DNA of 13,388 nucleotides from Alphaproteobacteria bacterium UBA6187 (GCA_002422795.1 DITJ01000042.1:1-13388); one strand, 5' to 3'. Positions 1 through 7,780 are shown, numbered from the stretch's first letter. Notes: generated by a model from the sequence alone, not told the origin. Numbers and translations are program-made.

Positions 1-92
1 AAAAATTTGTGGGACAGTAGTGCCCTCAGGGAGAGGGAACTATACGGATACCTTGCCCTAACCCAAGTTAATCACCAAGATATCAATAAAAA
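1..92. other. Window left edge, no gene seen
   Basis: Short stretch beyond the glycosyltransferase stop. It contains CCCTCAGGGAGAGGG and CCTTGCCCTAACCC, G- and C-rich blocks that might be another decayed array like those near tmk, but too little is visible to call it. No terminator hairpin with T-run is evident. Confidence 0.3.
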
Positions 93-1367
93 CTAATACA
101 CAACCTCCACCTCACGGTTAAACTCTTTTATAGCTTGCGCAGCTGGTGGCGGTAACTTGCCATTTGCCAGGTCGTTTATCAAGGCAAGATGCAGTGGGAT
201 AAGCTTATGCAGTGAATATTTATCCAGGATAGTTTGCCGCGCAGCATCCCGAAGATGCTGAAGTTTTTCCTGATTATCCAGCGCTTCGTGCAATCTTGCA
301 GCTAATTGTTCTGGTGAGAAGAAATCCGTAAGCAGTGCATTTACGCCATCTTGCATAACTTCCCTTACAGGCGCAGTATCCGATGCAACAAGCAAACATC
401 CGGCAGACATAGCTTCCATGGATGACCAGGAAAGTACAAACGGCACTGTAAAATAAATATGCACATCCGATACCTGCAACACCCTTAAATATTGCTCATA
501 TGGCAGGGTATTTATAAAATGCACACGGGATGCATCAAGGGTTAGTTCTTCTAATATCTGCTGCTTGAAGGTTTTTTTGCTTGCATTGCGCCCATAGCCG
601 TTGCCGTCATTCCCCACAATTAACACATGGCAATCGGAGCGCTCTTTAACCAGCTTTTCAATGCCGCGCATTACAGTGGGGAAACCGCGATATGGCTCAA
701 AATTACGGCATATATAGGTAACTATTTTTTCTTTTTCGGTAATCACCGTGCCATCTGGCAATTGAATAGGGCGTTTATTTGTGGATGGTTTTACAATATC
801 AGTATCAATACCATCATGCAGTACGGAAATTTTATGGTGGAATTCCTTCGGGTGCTGCTTTAGCTGCCACCATGTGGGGGTAATGCCCCAATCGCACATT
901 TCAAGATTTAGAAGGTTGGTGGAATTCTTAATGCGCACACTTGCCACATCATCAATATTTACAGGCTCATTTTTATCAAAATATACATCCGCGCCAAAAG
1001 CATGGTAATAAAATTCCATAAAACTAAGCAGTGGCACGTCCGGGTAAATTTCCTTAATGAATAAGGTGTCGCCCCAGCCAGGGTGCGCACATATAATATC
1101 AGGCGTGAATCCTTGTTCTTTCAATTTTCTGCAAACACGCCAAACTTCCTGACCCTGGCATATTGCCCGTTCAAATTCGATAAGATAGCGGTGTATCTCA
1201 GGCTGCGGAGACCTGGATACTTTATATTCAATCTTTTTTACACCGGGAATATCTTGCTTGCCTGGCTTGGTAATGAATAATACCTGGTTGTTTTTATCCG
1301 CCCCCATAACTTGCGCCAGATACTTATACTGGCTTGGCATGCTGGGGTGTATCAATAGAATTTTCAT
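93..1367 (-). CDS. GT4-family glycosyltransferase (Glyco_trans_4_3 type N-terminus)
   Basis: Probable retaining GT-B glycosyltransferase of 424 residues, about the usual family length, likely cytoplasmic or membrane-associated and building a surface glycan; donor and acceptor cannot be read from the sequence. The N-terminal half (1-180) starts MKILLIHPSMPSQY and has the HPGWGDTLFIKEIYP stretch at 95-109 followed by FMEFYYHAFGADVYFD, typical of the Glyco_trans_4_3 group. HDGIDTD at 184-190 opens the C-terminal donor domain, with RNFEPYRGF near 221-229 and the MEAMSAG...REV segment at 317-336. The first glutamate of the usual EX7E motif is replaced by Phe310 (PFVLSWSSMEAM), a variant I recall from this subgroup. 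It lies only 27 bp after the 762-residue surface-protein gene and is probably co-transcribed with it. No clear Shine-Dalgarno precedes the ATG. Modification of that protein or of lipopolysaccharide is possible but is inference. Confidence 0.88.
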   Translation of the reverse strand: MKILLIHPSMPSQYKYLAQVMGADKNNQVLFITKPGKQDIPGVKKIEYKVSRSPQPEIHRYLIEFERAICQGQEVWRVCRKLKEQGFTPDIICAHPGWGDTLFIKEIYPDVPLLSFMEFYYHAFGADVYFDKNEPVNIDDVASVRIKNSTNLLNLEMCDWGITPTWWQLKQHPKEFHHKISVLHDGIDTDIVKPSTNKRPIQLPDGTVITEKEKIVTYICRNFEPYRGFPTVMRGIEKLVKERSDCHVLIVGNDGNGYGRNASKKTFKQQILEELTLDASRVHFINTLPYEQYLRVLQVSDVHIYFTVPFVLSWSSMEAMSAGCLLVASDTAPVREVMQDGVNALLTDFFSPEQLAARLHEALDNQEKLQHLRDAARQTILDKYSLHKLIPLHLALINDLANGKLPPPAAQAIKEFNREVEVVY

Positions 1368-1394
1368 AAATTATGCTATTATAGATATTTACCC

Positions 1395-3683
1395 CTAATT
1401 CAGCCCCTTAGTGCATTGAATGGTTACTTTGCCATGACCACCTTTGCCCCAACTGCCGTTATTATTACTTTCTGTGCGGTGGCCAGTACAATTTCCGAAA
1501 GCATCCCTACTTATGCAATTATAACTTGTGCTATCTGCCTGACTACATCCACCACCACCAAAAGGCGTTGGAGTTACGCCATTTCCATTACGTGAGTTAC
1601 AATAAGAAGCCGCCTGACCTGTGCTGCCATAAGCTGCACCGCCTGCCTGTACTGACGAGCAATCTTTACTTGGCGAACAATTACCATTGGAACTGATACC
1701 GTTTCCACCATCTTGTGCAAACGTTCTTGTAAATAAGTTATCATATATAGAAGTTCCACCGGCACCAACAACATTATCAGCTTTTCCAGAAGTGCCGCCT
1801 TTAGCTGTTGCATAAGTTATTGCACCAATAGAAACTTTACTATTCGCTCCATCAGCGCCTTTTGCTGTACCGCCACTTCCTACTACCACAGCTATTCTCT
1901 GAGCTGGGCTTAAGGTGGAATCAACTGCAAATGTACCAGCGATATAAGCTCCGGCACCTCCAGAACTATCCTTAATAGGACTGTCATTGCCGTAATGATT
2001 GTCCGCCCACACGCCAGCACCACCGCCGCCCCAAACCTGTACTGTAACCTCACTGCAATTTATAGGTACGGTATAGTTATAAGCTCCAGGATTTGTATAA
2101 GTCACCACGGAATCATCAGGCGGGGTAAACACGCACTGGTCAGCTTCAAAAGAATTAAGCGGCCGTAATTTATTAACAGCATCATCAACCGCGCTCACAT
2201 CATCATAAACCCATACGTCTTTTTTATAAGATTCACTTAAGGCCGTACCTGAAGTTGCAGGCTCCGTATGTGCATTTGCATTTATAAAGTTTATATTTTT
2301 ATCTTTCTTAATATTTGGTAGTGTTTGCAGCGGTGCATCGTTTACTTTATTTGCCACGGTAAAAGGAGCTTTATCATAACCTATTGCACACATTACACTC
2401 TGGTATAAATTACATGTTACGGTGCCATCTGGATTATTCACGAGTTGTCCTGGCACGCATGGCTTTTCAAGAGCAAATTGCACTTGATGCAATACGCCAG
2501 AAGTAACTTTGCCGGGAGTTACAGTTGGCGGGTTTGCCCGAAGACCCGCATCATCATCCAATGTCAGGGTTTTGCCGCGCAATCCTATGGTAATTTTTGG
2601 CGCAGTAAAGCTGCTATCTGCTGCCTCTGTAACTAATGGTTTTGGCATATATCCCGGCCTGTCAAAGGCAAAAACCTCATTTTCTTCGGTTACAGGGGTG
2701 CCTCCGCTATTATCGGTAGTTACATATATTATGGAAACCCTATTAGGCTGCTCGGCAGTTACTTTCGCACACCACTTTCTGCCGGAGCCGTTATTACTGC
2801 CATCAAGTGTGTTTTTACAATCAATATAGTTTGTAAGTTCGCTTCCTGTAGGCAAAGGATTTAATATAATGCTGGCAGCTTCATCCACCACACTTTTTCC
2901 GCCACATTCAACTATAGAAGTAGAGTTGGCCTCAGGACGGCATATTTTTGCTTTGATTTTAGGGGATTCAAATACTGAGTTAGGCAATTCTTCAAAAGTA
3001 GGTAAAGGTAATGAATTGCTAAACCAGGCATTATTGCTCCACATAGGAGGTATCGGCCCTATTTTTCTATCGATGCAACCTACTGGAGTTGTTACAACGT
3101 GGTTATACCATTCCTGTGCATCTTCTTCGTGTTTTTTGGGAATTTTTGTTTGATAGTGATATTTACCATCATCGGAATTATTTGCACATGTTTTGGTATG
3201 CGGATCTTTTGCGTCGCATGGGTCTTCATACGCGCATATTTGTGGCCTGCCTGTATTATTACTTATATAATCAGCGGCATTCTTTTCTGAATCTACCTGA
3301 CCTGATTTAGCTGTTCTTACACAAAACCTTACACCAGCCATCCAGTCACATTTTCCTGTATCTATGGTTCTACGGTAAGTTGGTATATTCGCATTAAAAG
3401 CCCCGGCAATACCTTGAAGGTCGCTGCCAGGCTGATATAATACTTCTGCTCTTGGATATAGCCAGCCATCCCACCCTGTGCTGGATTCACAAATTCCACA
3501 ATTTCCAAAACCACATCTTGTATGTGCTACGGGACTCCTTGATCCATCCGCTTGTGCCCTGCTACATTCAAACGCGGCATTTGCAGGCGACCCAATAAAT
3601 ATCCCTATAAAAAGGATAATACACAAAGATATATATCCAAGAAGAGATAACTTATTGTATAATAAAGCTAATCGTGCATTCAT
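1395..3683 (-). CDS. Secreted cysteine-rich protein with C-terminal glycine-rich domain, T4SS-linked
   Basis: 762 residues, not recognised as a named protein. A hydrophobic segment (about 14-32) ends in SPANA before AFEC, which reads as a signal peptide with a cleavage site near residue 36; no other obvious membrane segment is seen. Residues 37-500 hold more than 20 cysteines, for example RCGFGNCGIC, ICAYEDPC and TCNLYQSVMC, suggesting a disulphide-bonded periplasmic or surface protein. The last ~220 residues begin TYTNPGAYNYTVP then VTVQVWGGGGAG and end in GKGGHGKVTIQC, matching the glycine-rich beta domain common on bacterial surface proteins and phage fibres. It follows virB4 by 61 bp on the same strand and precedes the glycosyltransferase by 27 bp. 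The position is one where Rickettsiales often carry virB6-like genes, but the multi-span VirB6 core is missing. A T4SS-associated surface protein or adhesin is my best inference. Confidence 0.8.
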   Translation of the reverse strand: MNARLALLYNKLSLLGYISLCIILFIGIFIGSPANAAFECSRAQADGSRSPVAHTRCGFGNCGICESSTGWDGWLYPRAEVLYQPGSDLQGIAGAFNANIPTYRRTIDTGKCDWMAGVRFCVRTAKSGQVDSEKNAADYISNNTGRPQICAYEDPCDAKDPHTKTCANNSDDGKYHYQTKIPKKHEEDAQEWYNHVVTTPVGCIDRKIGPIPPMWSNNAWFSNSLPLPTFEELPNSVFESPKIKAKICRPEANSTSIVECGGKSVVDEAASIILNPLPTGSELTNYIDCKNTLDGSNNGSGRKWCAKVTAEQPNRVSIIYVTTDNSGGTPVTEENEVFAFDRPGYMPKPLVTEAADSSFTAPKITIGLRGKTLTLDDDAGLRANPPTVTPGKVTSGVLHQVQFALEKPCVPGQLVNNPDGTVTCNLYQSVMCAIGYDKAPFTVANKVNDAPLQTLPNIKKDKNINFINANAHTEPATSGTALSESYKKDVWVYDDVSAVDDAVNKLRPLNSFEADQCVFTPPDDSVVTYTNPGAYNYTVPINCSEVTVQVWGGGGAGVWADNHYGNDSPIKDSSGGAGAYIAGTFAVDSTLSPAQRIAVVVGSGGTAKGADGANSKVSIGAITYATAKGGTSGKADNVVGAGGTSIYDNLFTRTFAQDGGNGISSNGNCSPSKDCSSVQAGGAAYGSTGQAASYCNSRNGNGVTPTPFGGGGCSQADSTSYNCISRDAFGNCTGHRTESNNNGSWGKGGHGKVTIQCTKGLN

Positions 3684-3690
3684 AATAACT

Positions 3691-3731
3691 AACCCTTAGT
3701 ATAGCATTTTCATGGAAATGATGGAAGGGTT
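3691..3731 (-). promoter_or_regulatory. Inverted repeat over the ribosome binding site of the 762-residue gene
   Basis: In the 61-bp gap after virB4, the + strand reads AACCCTT at 3691-3697 and AAGGGTT at 3725-3731, a 7-bp inverted repeat enclosing a second short one (CATTT / AAATG at about 3706-3720). On the transcribed (minus) strand the 3' arm is AAGGGTT, the only Shine-Dalgarno-like sequence before the ATG at 3683. Folding would hide it. There is no T-tract, so this is not a standard terminator. A translational control or mRNA-processing stem is inference. Confidence 0.35.
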
Positions 3732-3744
3732 CAAGATGATAAAC

Positions 3745-6198
3745 CTATGCAATAAATAATTTATCTCCCTCACTGTCCAAAGTTCCCCTTATTTCCTGCA
3801 TACGCTGATAGAAAGCCGGCAACCAATCTTCATAGTTATCCCCTACCTTAGCAATCACTTCATCCATTATTCTAACAGTTTTATCACTTCCTGACAAGAC
3901 ATCCAATTCTTTCATGCCAGAAAGATCTAATGAAGCCACTATAGATGTATCGCCCTGACGCAGCATAAACTGCCGTTTATCCTTATTCATGGATGCAAGC
4001 ATTATAAATTCATCTTTAGAAAGCCCCCATGATTCCTGGTATGCAACGCTGGATTCTTCGGCTTTGGTGTTAGGCAGGAATATCTGTGTGGCAACTTTCC
4101 TGGCAATTATCCTTGTAAGTTCACTTTTGCTTGCATTTCTTATATTTTCACTAGCAAAAATTACAATAACATTCTTTGCACGCATCCTTTCAAGCCAGTT
4201 TTCTATCATGGGGGTGAAAGTAACATTGTTTATCAGATTCCAGGCTTCATCGAGAACGATAACGGTAGGAGTGCCATCCAGCGCCATTTCAATGCGGTGC
4301 AGCAGGTAAGAAAGAATCGGCGGCAATGCGGCCTGGTCTTGCAGAACAAAACTCATTCCAAAACCGTACATTTTATTTGCAGAAAATGATGTGATATCAT
4401 CCCCTTCATTGTCAAAAAGATGTGCATATGTCCCGGAGCCATACCAAGGGGCCATTCTTTTTTCCAAACTTATCATACCATGGCTTCCGAAAAAACCAGC
4501 TATTGCCGAAAAGCGCCTTTGCGGTTTAGGTAATGAATATATATAGTCAATTAAACTTGCAAGATGCTCCCTTTCCTCCGCAGAAGTCTGTATACCGCTT
4601 GCCTCTGCTACATATATTATCCACTGCTTAAGGAATGCCTTATTCCCCTTGGTATCTTCCATATTAAAAGGGTTAAATGCATATTCCGGGTTTTTTTCAT
4701 GCGGTTTTATAATTGTATAATATCCGTTCATCGCCCTGATAAATACTTTTGAAGCGCGTAACTGGTCAAAAAAGAATAATTTCCCATTAAACTTACGTGA
4801 TTCCGATACCAAAAAGTTCATTAAAACTGTTTTTCCTGCACCATATGGGCCTATTATAGTGGTATGGCCATGATCGCCTTTATGGAAGTTAAAGAAATAT
4901 GGCGTGCCACTGGCTGTATGAAATGCTGTAACTGCGGGGCCCCAATAGTTGCCGGAGCGGTTGCCGGCAGGGAAGTTATAAAGCGAGGCCAATGTTCCCG
5001 CCCTTTTTGTATTTATAGAATTCCTGCGGGAAATATGTATAAAATTACCGGGAAGCTGCGCCCAGAAGCACTCTTCCATCCTTAAATCCCTTCTGGTTGC
5101 AACGATGCCAATTTTCTTCAGGGCATCGGTAGCTTCCGTAATATTACGCTCAAGCTGCTGTAAGTTATCATTTATTAAAAATATTGTAGTTTGGCTTTCC
5201 CCGAAATCTGTACTTGAACCAGTATCGCTATTTACCACGTCAGTAAGGCCGATGGCTTCGGCAAAATCTTCTGAACCGCTTACCTGAAGTATATAATGCT
5301 GTTTTGTGAATTCTTTTAATGCTTGGGAACAATTAATAAAATCAAGGGTTTGCGTTATTATGAACTCCTGCGGCAATTGCAGGAACTTATCCAGCGCCTC
5401 ACCTGGAACTTCACGCGCTTCTTTTATAGTAAACATGGCGCCAAAATGCTTGCCGGTTCTACCCCGCACTTCCATAGTATTAAACCCGAAGGCTATCCCA
5501 TGAGTTGCAAGATATTCCGATAAGTCCCGCACCGGCACGGGTATTGGCATTTCTGAGAGGTTGAGTATTTTGGCAAAAAACTTTAATTGTTGTGAATAAA
5601 ATCCGTCTTTAGCCTCAACAACTGTTAAGCGGGCGGCGCCAAACGGTTTTAAGGTTTCAAGCATGCCATTTACTGCGGTAGTAAGTTCCGCGCAGGCTTT
5701 TTCCAGAAATTCTTCATGGCGTTTTTTAAGCACCGGAAAGAATATAGAACTTAAAATAGCTTTGGGATTAAAAATTCCGACCGATGTTCCGTCCCTTATA
5801 ACAGAGATATATACTTCATTTACATATTTATTTTCCCAGTCATTTCTTTTCTTCCAGATTTTATTAAGGTCCATTGAAAAACCAATAGGAAAATCCCCAC
5901 CAGGATCAAGGCTTTGCTTCCTTCTGATTGTATGGAACCATAAGGCAAAATCACTGTTTTTAATATTATCAAGAACCGCTTTCTTTAATATATCGCGTAA
6001 ATCTACTTTTTCAGCGCCGATACGTTCGTTATAAAACCCGGTTATTTTTATAATCTGGATTAGTTCGCCATTTTTTGTGAGGATTGTATCCGCATTATAA
6101 TGGCAGGCATAGGGAATGTAATCAGGAACCGGTGCTTCCAGTTTTATTTCAGCAACAAGGTTTTTCTTGTTTTTTTTTGAAAAAATTTTTTTAAACAT
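3745..6198 (-). CDS. virB4: VirB4-family T4SS ATPase
   Basis: 817-residue inner-membrane-associated ATPase that powers type IV secretion assembly and pilus biogenesis; the length is normal for VirB4. The N-terminus (IPYACHYNADTILTKNGELIQIIKITG, residues 28-54) and middle match the CagE/TrbE/VirB N-terminal domain. The C-terminal motor domain has Walker A GPYGAGKT (450-457), the following FFFDQLRASKVFIRAM motif (475-490), FNPF (508-511), Walker B TVIVLDEAW (645-653), and the ASENIRNAS...IFLPN segment (682-710). All key motifs are intact, so an active ATPase is expected. It lies downstream of two virB2 copies with a terminator in between. No VirB3-like membrane segment is fused to its N-terminus and no virB3 ORF precedes it. 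The first 55 codons are duplicated as a stub at 6753-6935. No good Shine-Dalgarno is seen before the ATG. Rickettsiales often carry two virB4 genes; which one this is cannot be decided here. Confidence 0.95.
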   Translation of the reverse strand: MFKKIFSKKNKKNLVAEIKLEAPVPDYIPYACHYNADTILTKNGELIQIIKITGFYNERIGAEKVDLRDILKKAVLDNIKNSDFALWFHTIRRKQSLDPGGDFPIGFSMDLNKIWKKRNDWENKYVNEVYISVIRDGTSVGIFNPKAILSSIFFPVLKKRHEEFLEKACAELTTAVNGMLETLKPFGAARLTVVEAKDGFYSQQLKFFAKILNLSEMPIPVPVRDLSEYLATHGIAFGFNTMEVRGRTGKHFGAMFTIKEAREVPGEALDKFLQLPQEFIITQTLDFINCSQALKEFTKQHYILQVSGSEDFAEAIGLTDVVNSDTGSSTDFGESQTTIFLINDNLQQLERNITEATDALKKIGIVATRRDLRMEECFWAQLPGNFIHISRRNSINTKRAGTLASLYNFPAGNRSGNYWGPAVTAFHTASGTPYFFNFHKGDHGHTTIIGPYGAGKTVLMNFLVSESRKFNGKLFFFDQLRASKVFIRAMNGYYTIIKPHEKNPEYAFNPFNMEDTKGNKAFLKQWIIYVAEASGIQTSAEEREHLASLIDYIYSLPKPQRRFSAIAGFFGSHGMISLEKRMAPWYGSGTYAHLFDNEGDDITSFSANKMYGFGMSFVLQDQAALPPILSYLLHRIEMALDGTPTVIVLDEAWNLINNVTFTPMIENWLERMRAKNVIVIFASENIRNASKSELTRIIARKVATQIFLPNTKAEESSVAYQESWGLSKDEFIMLASMNKDKRQFMLRQGDTSIVASLDLSGMKELDVLSGSDKTVRIMDEVIAKVGDNYEDWLPAFYQRMQEIRGTLDSEGDKLFIA

Positions 6199-6218
6199 AC
6201 ATTAACTTTAAATCAAAA

Positions 6219-6248
6219 ACTATATTGCTGCAAGTTGTGTATCCACAA
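6219..6248 (-). promoter_or_regulatory. Candidate virB4 promoter
   Basis: Just after the virB2/virB4 terminator the minus strand has TTGTGG (6243-6248) and TATAGT (6219-6224) with an 18-bp spacer, a plausible sigma70-type pair giving a short leader of about 14 nt before the virB4 ATG. The -35 overlaps a near-palindrome, TTGTG-GATA-CACAA on the minus strand. In the upstream duplicate the same -10 position reads CATAGT. This is by eye only and the short leader is a weakness. Confidence 0.35.
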
Positions 6249-6273
6249 TGATGGGTTTTTTCTTATAATTAAT

Positions 6274-6302
6274 AAAAAAGGGAGCAATACTGCTCCCTTT
6301 TT
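6274..6302 (-). terminator. Rho-independent terminator between virB2 and virB4
   Basis: GGGAGCA (6280-6286) and TGCTCCC (6291-6297) form a perfect 7-bp stem with a 4-nt loop. On the minus strand it is followed by a T-run (A6 at 6274-6279 on the plus strand); the plus strand also has a T-run, so it can work both ways. It sits 47 bp past the virB2 stop, so it should end most virB2 transcripts before virB4. Confidence 0.85.
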
Positions 6303-6348
6303 GTCGTTCATAATAGTTTTACTAATTAAAGATTAGCCTTTACTACTG

Positions 6349-6717
6349 TTATGCTTCACAAGCCTGAGTACCATCTGGAGCCATTAAGCCAACTATTGCC
6401 TCTGCACCGAATATAGCACCAAGACCAATACCAAGCGCCAGTGCAGTACCCCAACTTATTTTACCAAGGAATAACGAGAAACCAAGGAATATTATTCCAA
6501 ATGCGGCAACACCGCGGGCAACCGGCCCTTGAAGGGCGGCAACGATATTACATATAACATCTGAAATAGCTGCAGTTCCCGGAGTATCTCCCGAATCATC
6601 ACCCGGAACAGGAACTATTGCCGATGCCAAATCAGGAAGCATAACTGCTACTACTGCAAACATAAAGCAAAGAGTAGTGTTCCATGCGCTGTTATTCAAT
6701 TTTAAAGAATTGGTCAT
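6349..6717 (-). CDS. virB2: VirB2-like T4SS pilin, downstream copy
   Basis: 122-residue TrbC/VirB2-family major pilin subunit. A signal segment (hydrophobic stretch about 16-32, TLCFMFAVVAVMLPDLASA) should be cleaved near residue 33. The mature protein has the two hydrophobic helices of VirB2, about 55-84 (IVAALQGPVARGVAAFGIIFLGFSLFLG) and 88-113 (WGTALALGIGLGAIFGAEAIVGLM), separated by a short KIS loop. One cysteine lies before helix 1 (SDVIC) and one near the C-terminus (QACEA), possibly forming a disulphide. AGGAG lies 7 bp before the ATG. Compared with the upstream copy, the core is almost identical, whereas the start of the mature protein (IVPVPGDDSGDTPGT) and the tail (APDGTQACEA) differ. 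A strong terminator follows. Its own promoter may be lost, because the duplication joint lies only 53 bp upstream; it may rely on read-through. Confidence 0.92.
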   Translation of the reverse strand: MTNSLKLNNSAWNTTLCFMFAVVAVMLPDLASAIVPVPGDDSGDTPGTAAISDVICNIVAALQGPVARGVAAFGIIFLGFSLFLGKISWGTALALGIGLGAIFGAEAIVGLMAPDGTQACEA

Positions 6718-6752
6718 TGTTTATCTCCTAATTATTATTTAAATTATTAAAT

Positions 6753-6935
6753 TTAGTAGGAATTTTTAATAAACCCGGTTATTTTTATAATCTGGATTAG
6801 TTCGCCATTTTTTGTGAGGATTGTATCTGCGTTATAATGGCAGGCATATGGAATGTAATCAGGAACCGGTGCTTCCAGTTTTATTTCAGAAACAAGGTTT
6901 TTCTTGTTTTTTTTTGAAAAATTCTTTTTAAACAT
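6753..6935 (-). pseudogene. Truncated virB4 5' end left by tandem duplication
   Basis: 60 codons. Residues 1-55 match the N-terminus of the full virB4 with only I5N and A16S differences, then the frame leaves homology at the duplication joint and adds IKNSY before a stop. It has no ATPase domain, so it cannot act as VirB4. It could be translated as a short peptide, but its presumed -10 (CATAGT at 6956-6961) is worse than the one before intact virB4. I read it as a by-product of duplication, still young because it has no internal stop. Confidence 0.85.
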
Positions 6936-6971
6936 ATGTTAACTTTAAATCAAAAACTATGTTGCTGCAAG

Positions 6972-6985
6972 TTGTGTATACACAA
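6972..6985. promoter_or_regulatory. Palindrome TTGTGTATACACAA, possible operator
   Basis: A perfect 14-bp palindrome upstream of the virB4 stub. The matching site before intact virB4 (6235-6248, TTGTGTATCCACAA) differs by one base and overlaps the candidate -35. It could be a repressor or activator site, or merely a small RNA stem; there is no independent support. Confidence 0.25.
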
Positions 6986-7010
6986 TGAGGGGTTTTTTCG
7001 TATAATTAAT

Positions 7011-7039
7011 AAAAAAGGGAGCAATGCTGCTCCCTTTTT
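7011..7039 (-). terminator. Rho-independent terminator after upstream virB2
   Basis: GGGAGCA (7017-7023) and TGCTCCC (7028-7034) pair around a 4-nt loop, with A6 before and T5 after, so it works on either strand. It is the duplicate of the terminator at 6274-6302, and the loop has changed by one base (ATGC for ATAC) while the stem is kept. It would also limit read-through into the downstream virB2. Confidence 0.82.
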
Positions 7040-7086
7040 GTCGTTCATAATAGTTTATACTAATTAAAGATTAGCACTTACTACTC

Positions 7087-7452
7087 TTATGCTCCTGCTA
7101 CACAAGCATCAGCGCCGCCAGCCATTAGGCCAACTATTGCCTCTGCACCGAATATGGCACCAAGACCAATACCAAGTGCCAGTGCAGTACCCCAACTTAT
7201 TTTACCAAGGAATAATGAGAAACCAAGGAATATTATTCCAAATGCCGCAACACCGCGGGCAACCGGCCCTTGAAGGGCGCCAACTATACTACATATAACA
7301 TCTGAAATAGCTCCAGTTCCTGACGTATCTCCTGAAACAGTACCTACTGCTGCTGCTGCTGCTAAATCAGGAAGCATAACTGCTACTACTGCAAGCATAA
7401 AGCAAAGAGTAGTGTTCCATGCGCTGTTATTCTGTTTTAAAGAATTGGTCAT
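7087..7452 (-). CDS. virB2: VirB2-like T4SS pilin, upstream copy
   Basis: 121-residue paralogue of the pilin at 6349-6717, with the same signal segment and the same two-helix core from ISDVIC to EAIVGLMA apart from single changes (N/S and A/G around ICxIVxALQG). The mature N-terminus (AAAAVGTVSGDTSGTG) and C-terminus (GGADACVAGA) differ from the other copy. Both cysteines are kept. AGGAG lies 7 bp before the ATG. As the first gene of the minus-strand cluster it is the copy that faces the 328-bp divergent intergenic region and should own the promoter. Multiple VirB2 paralogues with variable tails are known in Anaplasmataceae and other Rickettsiales; by analogy these may form mixed or alternative pili. 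Confidence 0.92.
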   Translation of the reverse strand: MTNSLKQNNSAWNTTLCFMLAVVAVMLPDLAAAAAVGTVSGDTSGTGAISDVICSIVGALQGPVARGVAAFGIIFLGFSLFLGKISWGTALALGIGLGAIFGAEAIVGLMAGGADACVAGA

Positions 7453-7780
7453 TGTTTATCTCCTAGTTATTATTAAAATTGTTAAATTTAGTAAGAATGT
7501 GTAAAATAGATTCTATAACTATATGAATTTTAATTTTTTAATCTAGATTCATGTAGAGTATTTATTTACATCTCCCCTCATAAATTTAATAGTACACGAG
7601 AAATATTAAAGTTTTATTACAAGAATGAAATAAATGAAATAAATTTTTAAAAAAACCTTTTATGTAAGAATTTCAATGCATCTAGAAGTGGTTTTTCATA
7701 TAAACAGCATTTATTTTAATAAAAAAATGCTTTATAGTCGTAATATTAGATGGTTTTTACATAAGGAGATTAGATAAAAA
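7453..7780. other. Divergent intergenic region between virB2 and phoH
   Basis: 328 bp of very AT-rich DNA with no ORF I would support. It must hold the promoters of the minus-strand T4SS cluster and of phoH. For phoH, TATAGT at 7733-7738 is a possible -10, but no good -35 lies 17 bp upstream. An inverted repeat AGCATTT (7706-7712) / AAATGCT (7725-7731) sits directly before it. For virB2 only weak -10-like sequences are seen near 7515-7530. No tRNA or riboswitch recognised. Confidence 0.4.

Larger units (their letters stand above)
6034..6770 (-). repeat. Tandem duplication unit, downstream copy (virB2 to virB4 codon 55)
   Basis: This unit and 6771-7505 align along their whole length at an offset of 735-737 bp, with scattered substitutions and tiny indels. 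It starts at AAACCCGG in virB4 codon 55 (6034) and ends 53 bp upstream of the virB2 start. The joint at 6770/6771 fuses virB2 leader DNA to virB4 codon 55. Ancestral order (minus strand) was virB2 then virB4, and one segment was copied in tandem. Confidence 0.9.
6771..7505 (-). repeat. Tandem duplication unit, upstream copy
   Basis: Partner of 6034-6770, holding the virB4 stub, a terminator copy and the upstream virB2. Similarity fades just beyond the TTTAGTAAGAAT stretch near 7500, about 50 bp upstream of the virB2 ATG. The exact right edge is uncertain by several bases. Confidence 0.85.

Noticed and set aside
1378..1383. TATAAT promoter before the glycosyltransferase
   Set aside because: No -35 at the right distance, and only 14 bp from the ATG; co-transcription with the gene upstream is simpler.
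1574..1813. 79-codon minus-strand ORF in the glycine-rich domain
   Set aside because: Alternative frame of the 762-residue gene; repetitive coding bias explains its openness.
1395..3683. VirB6-family channel protein
   Set aside because: Position fits, but only one N-terminal hydrophobic segment is seen, without the multi-span TrbL/VirB6 core.
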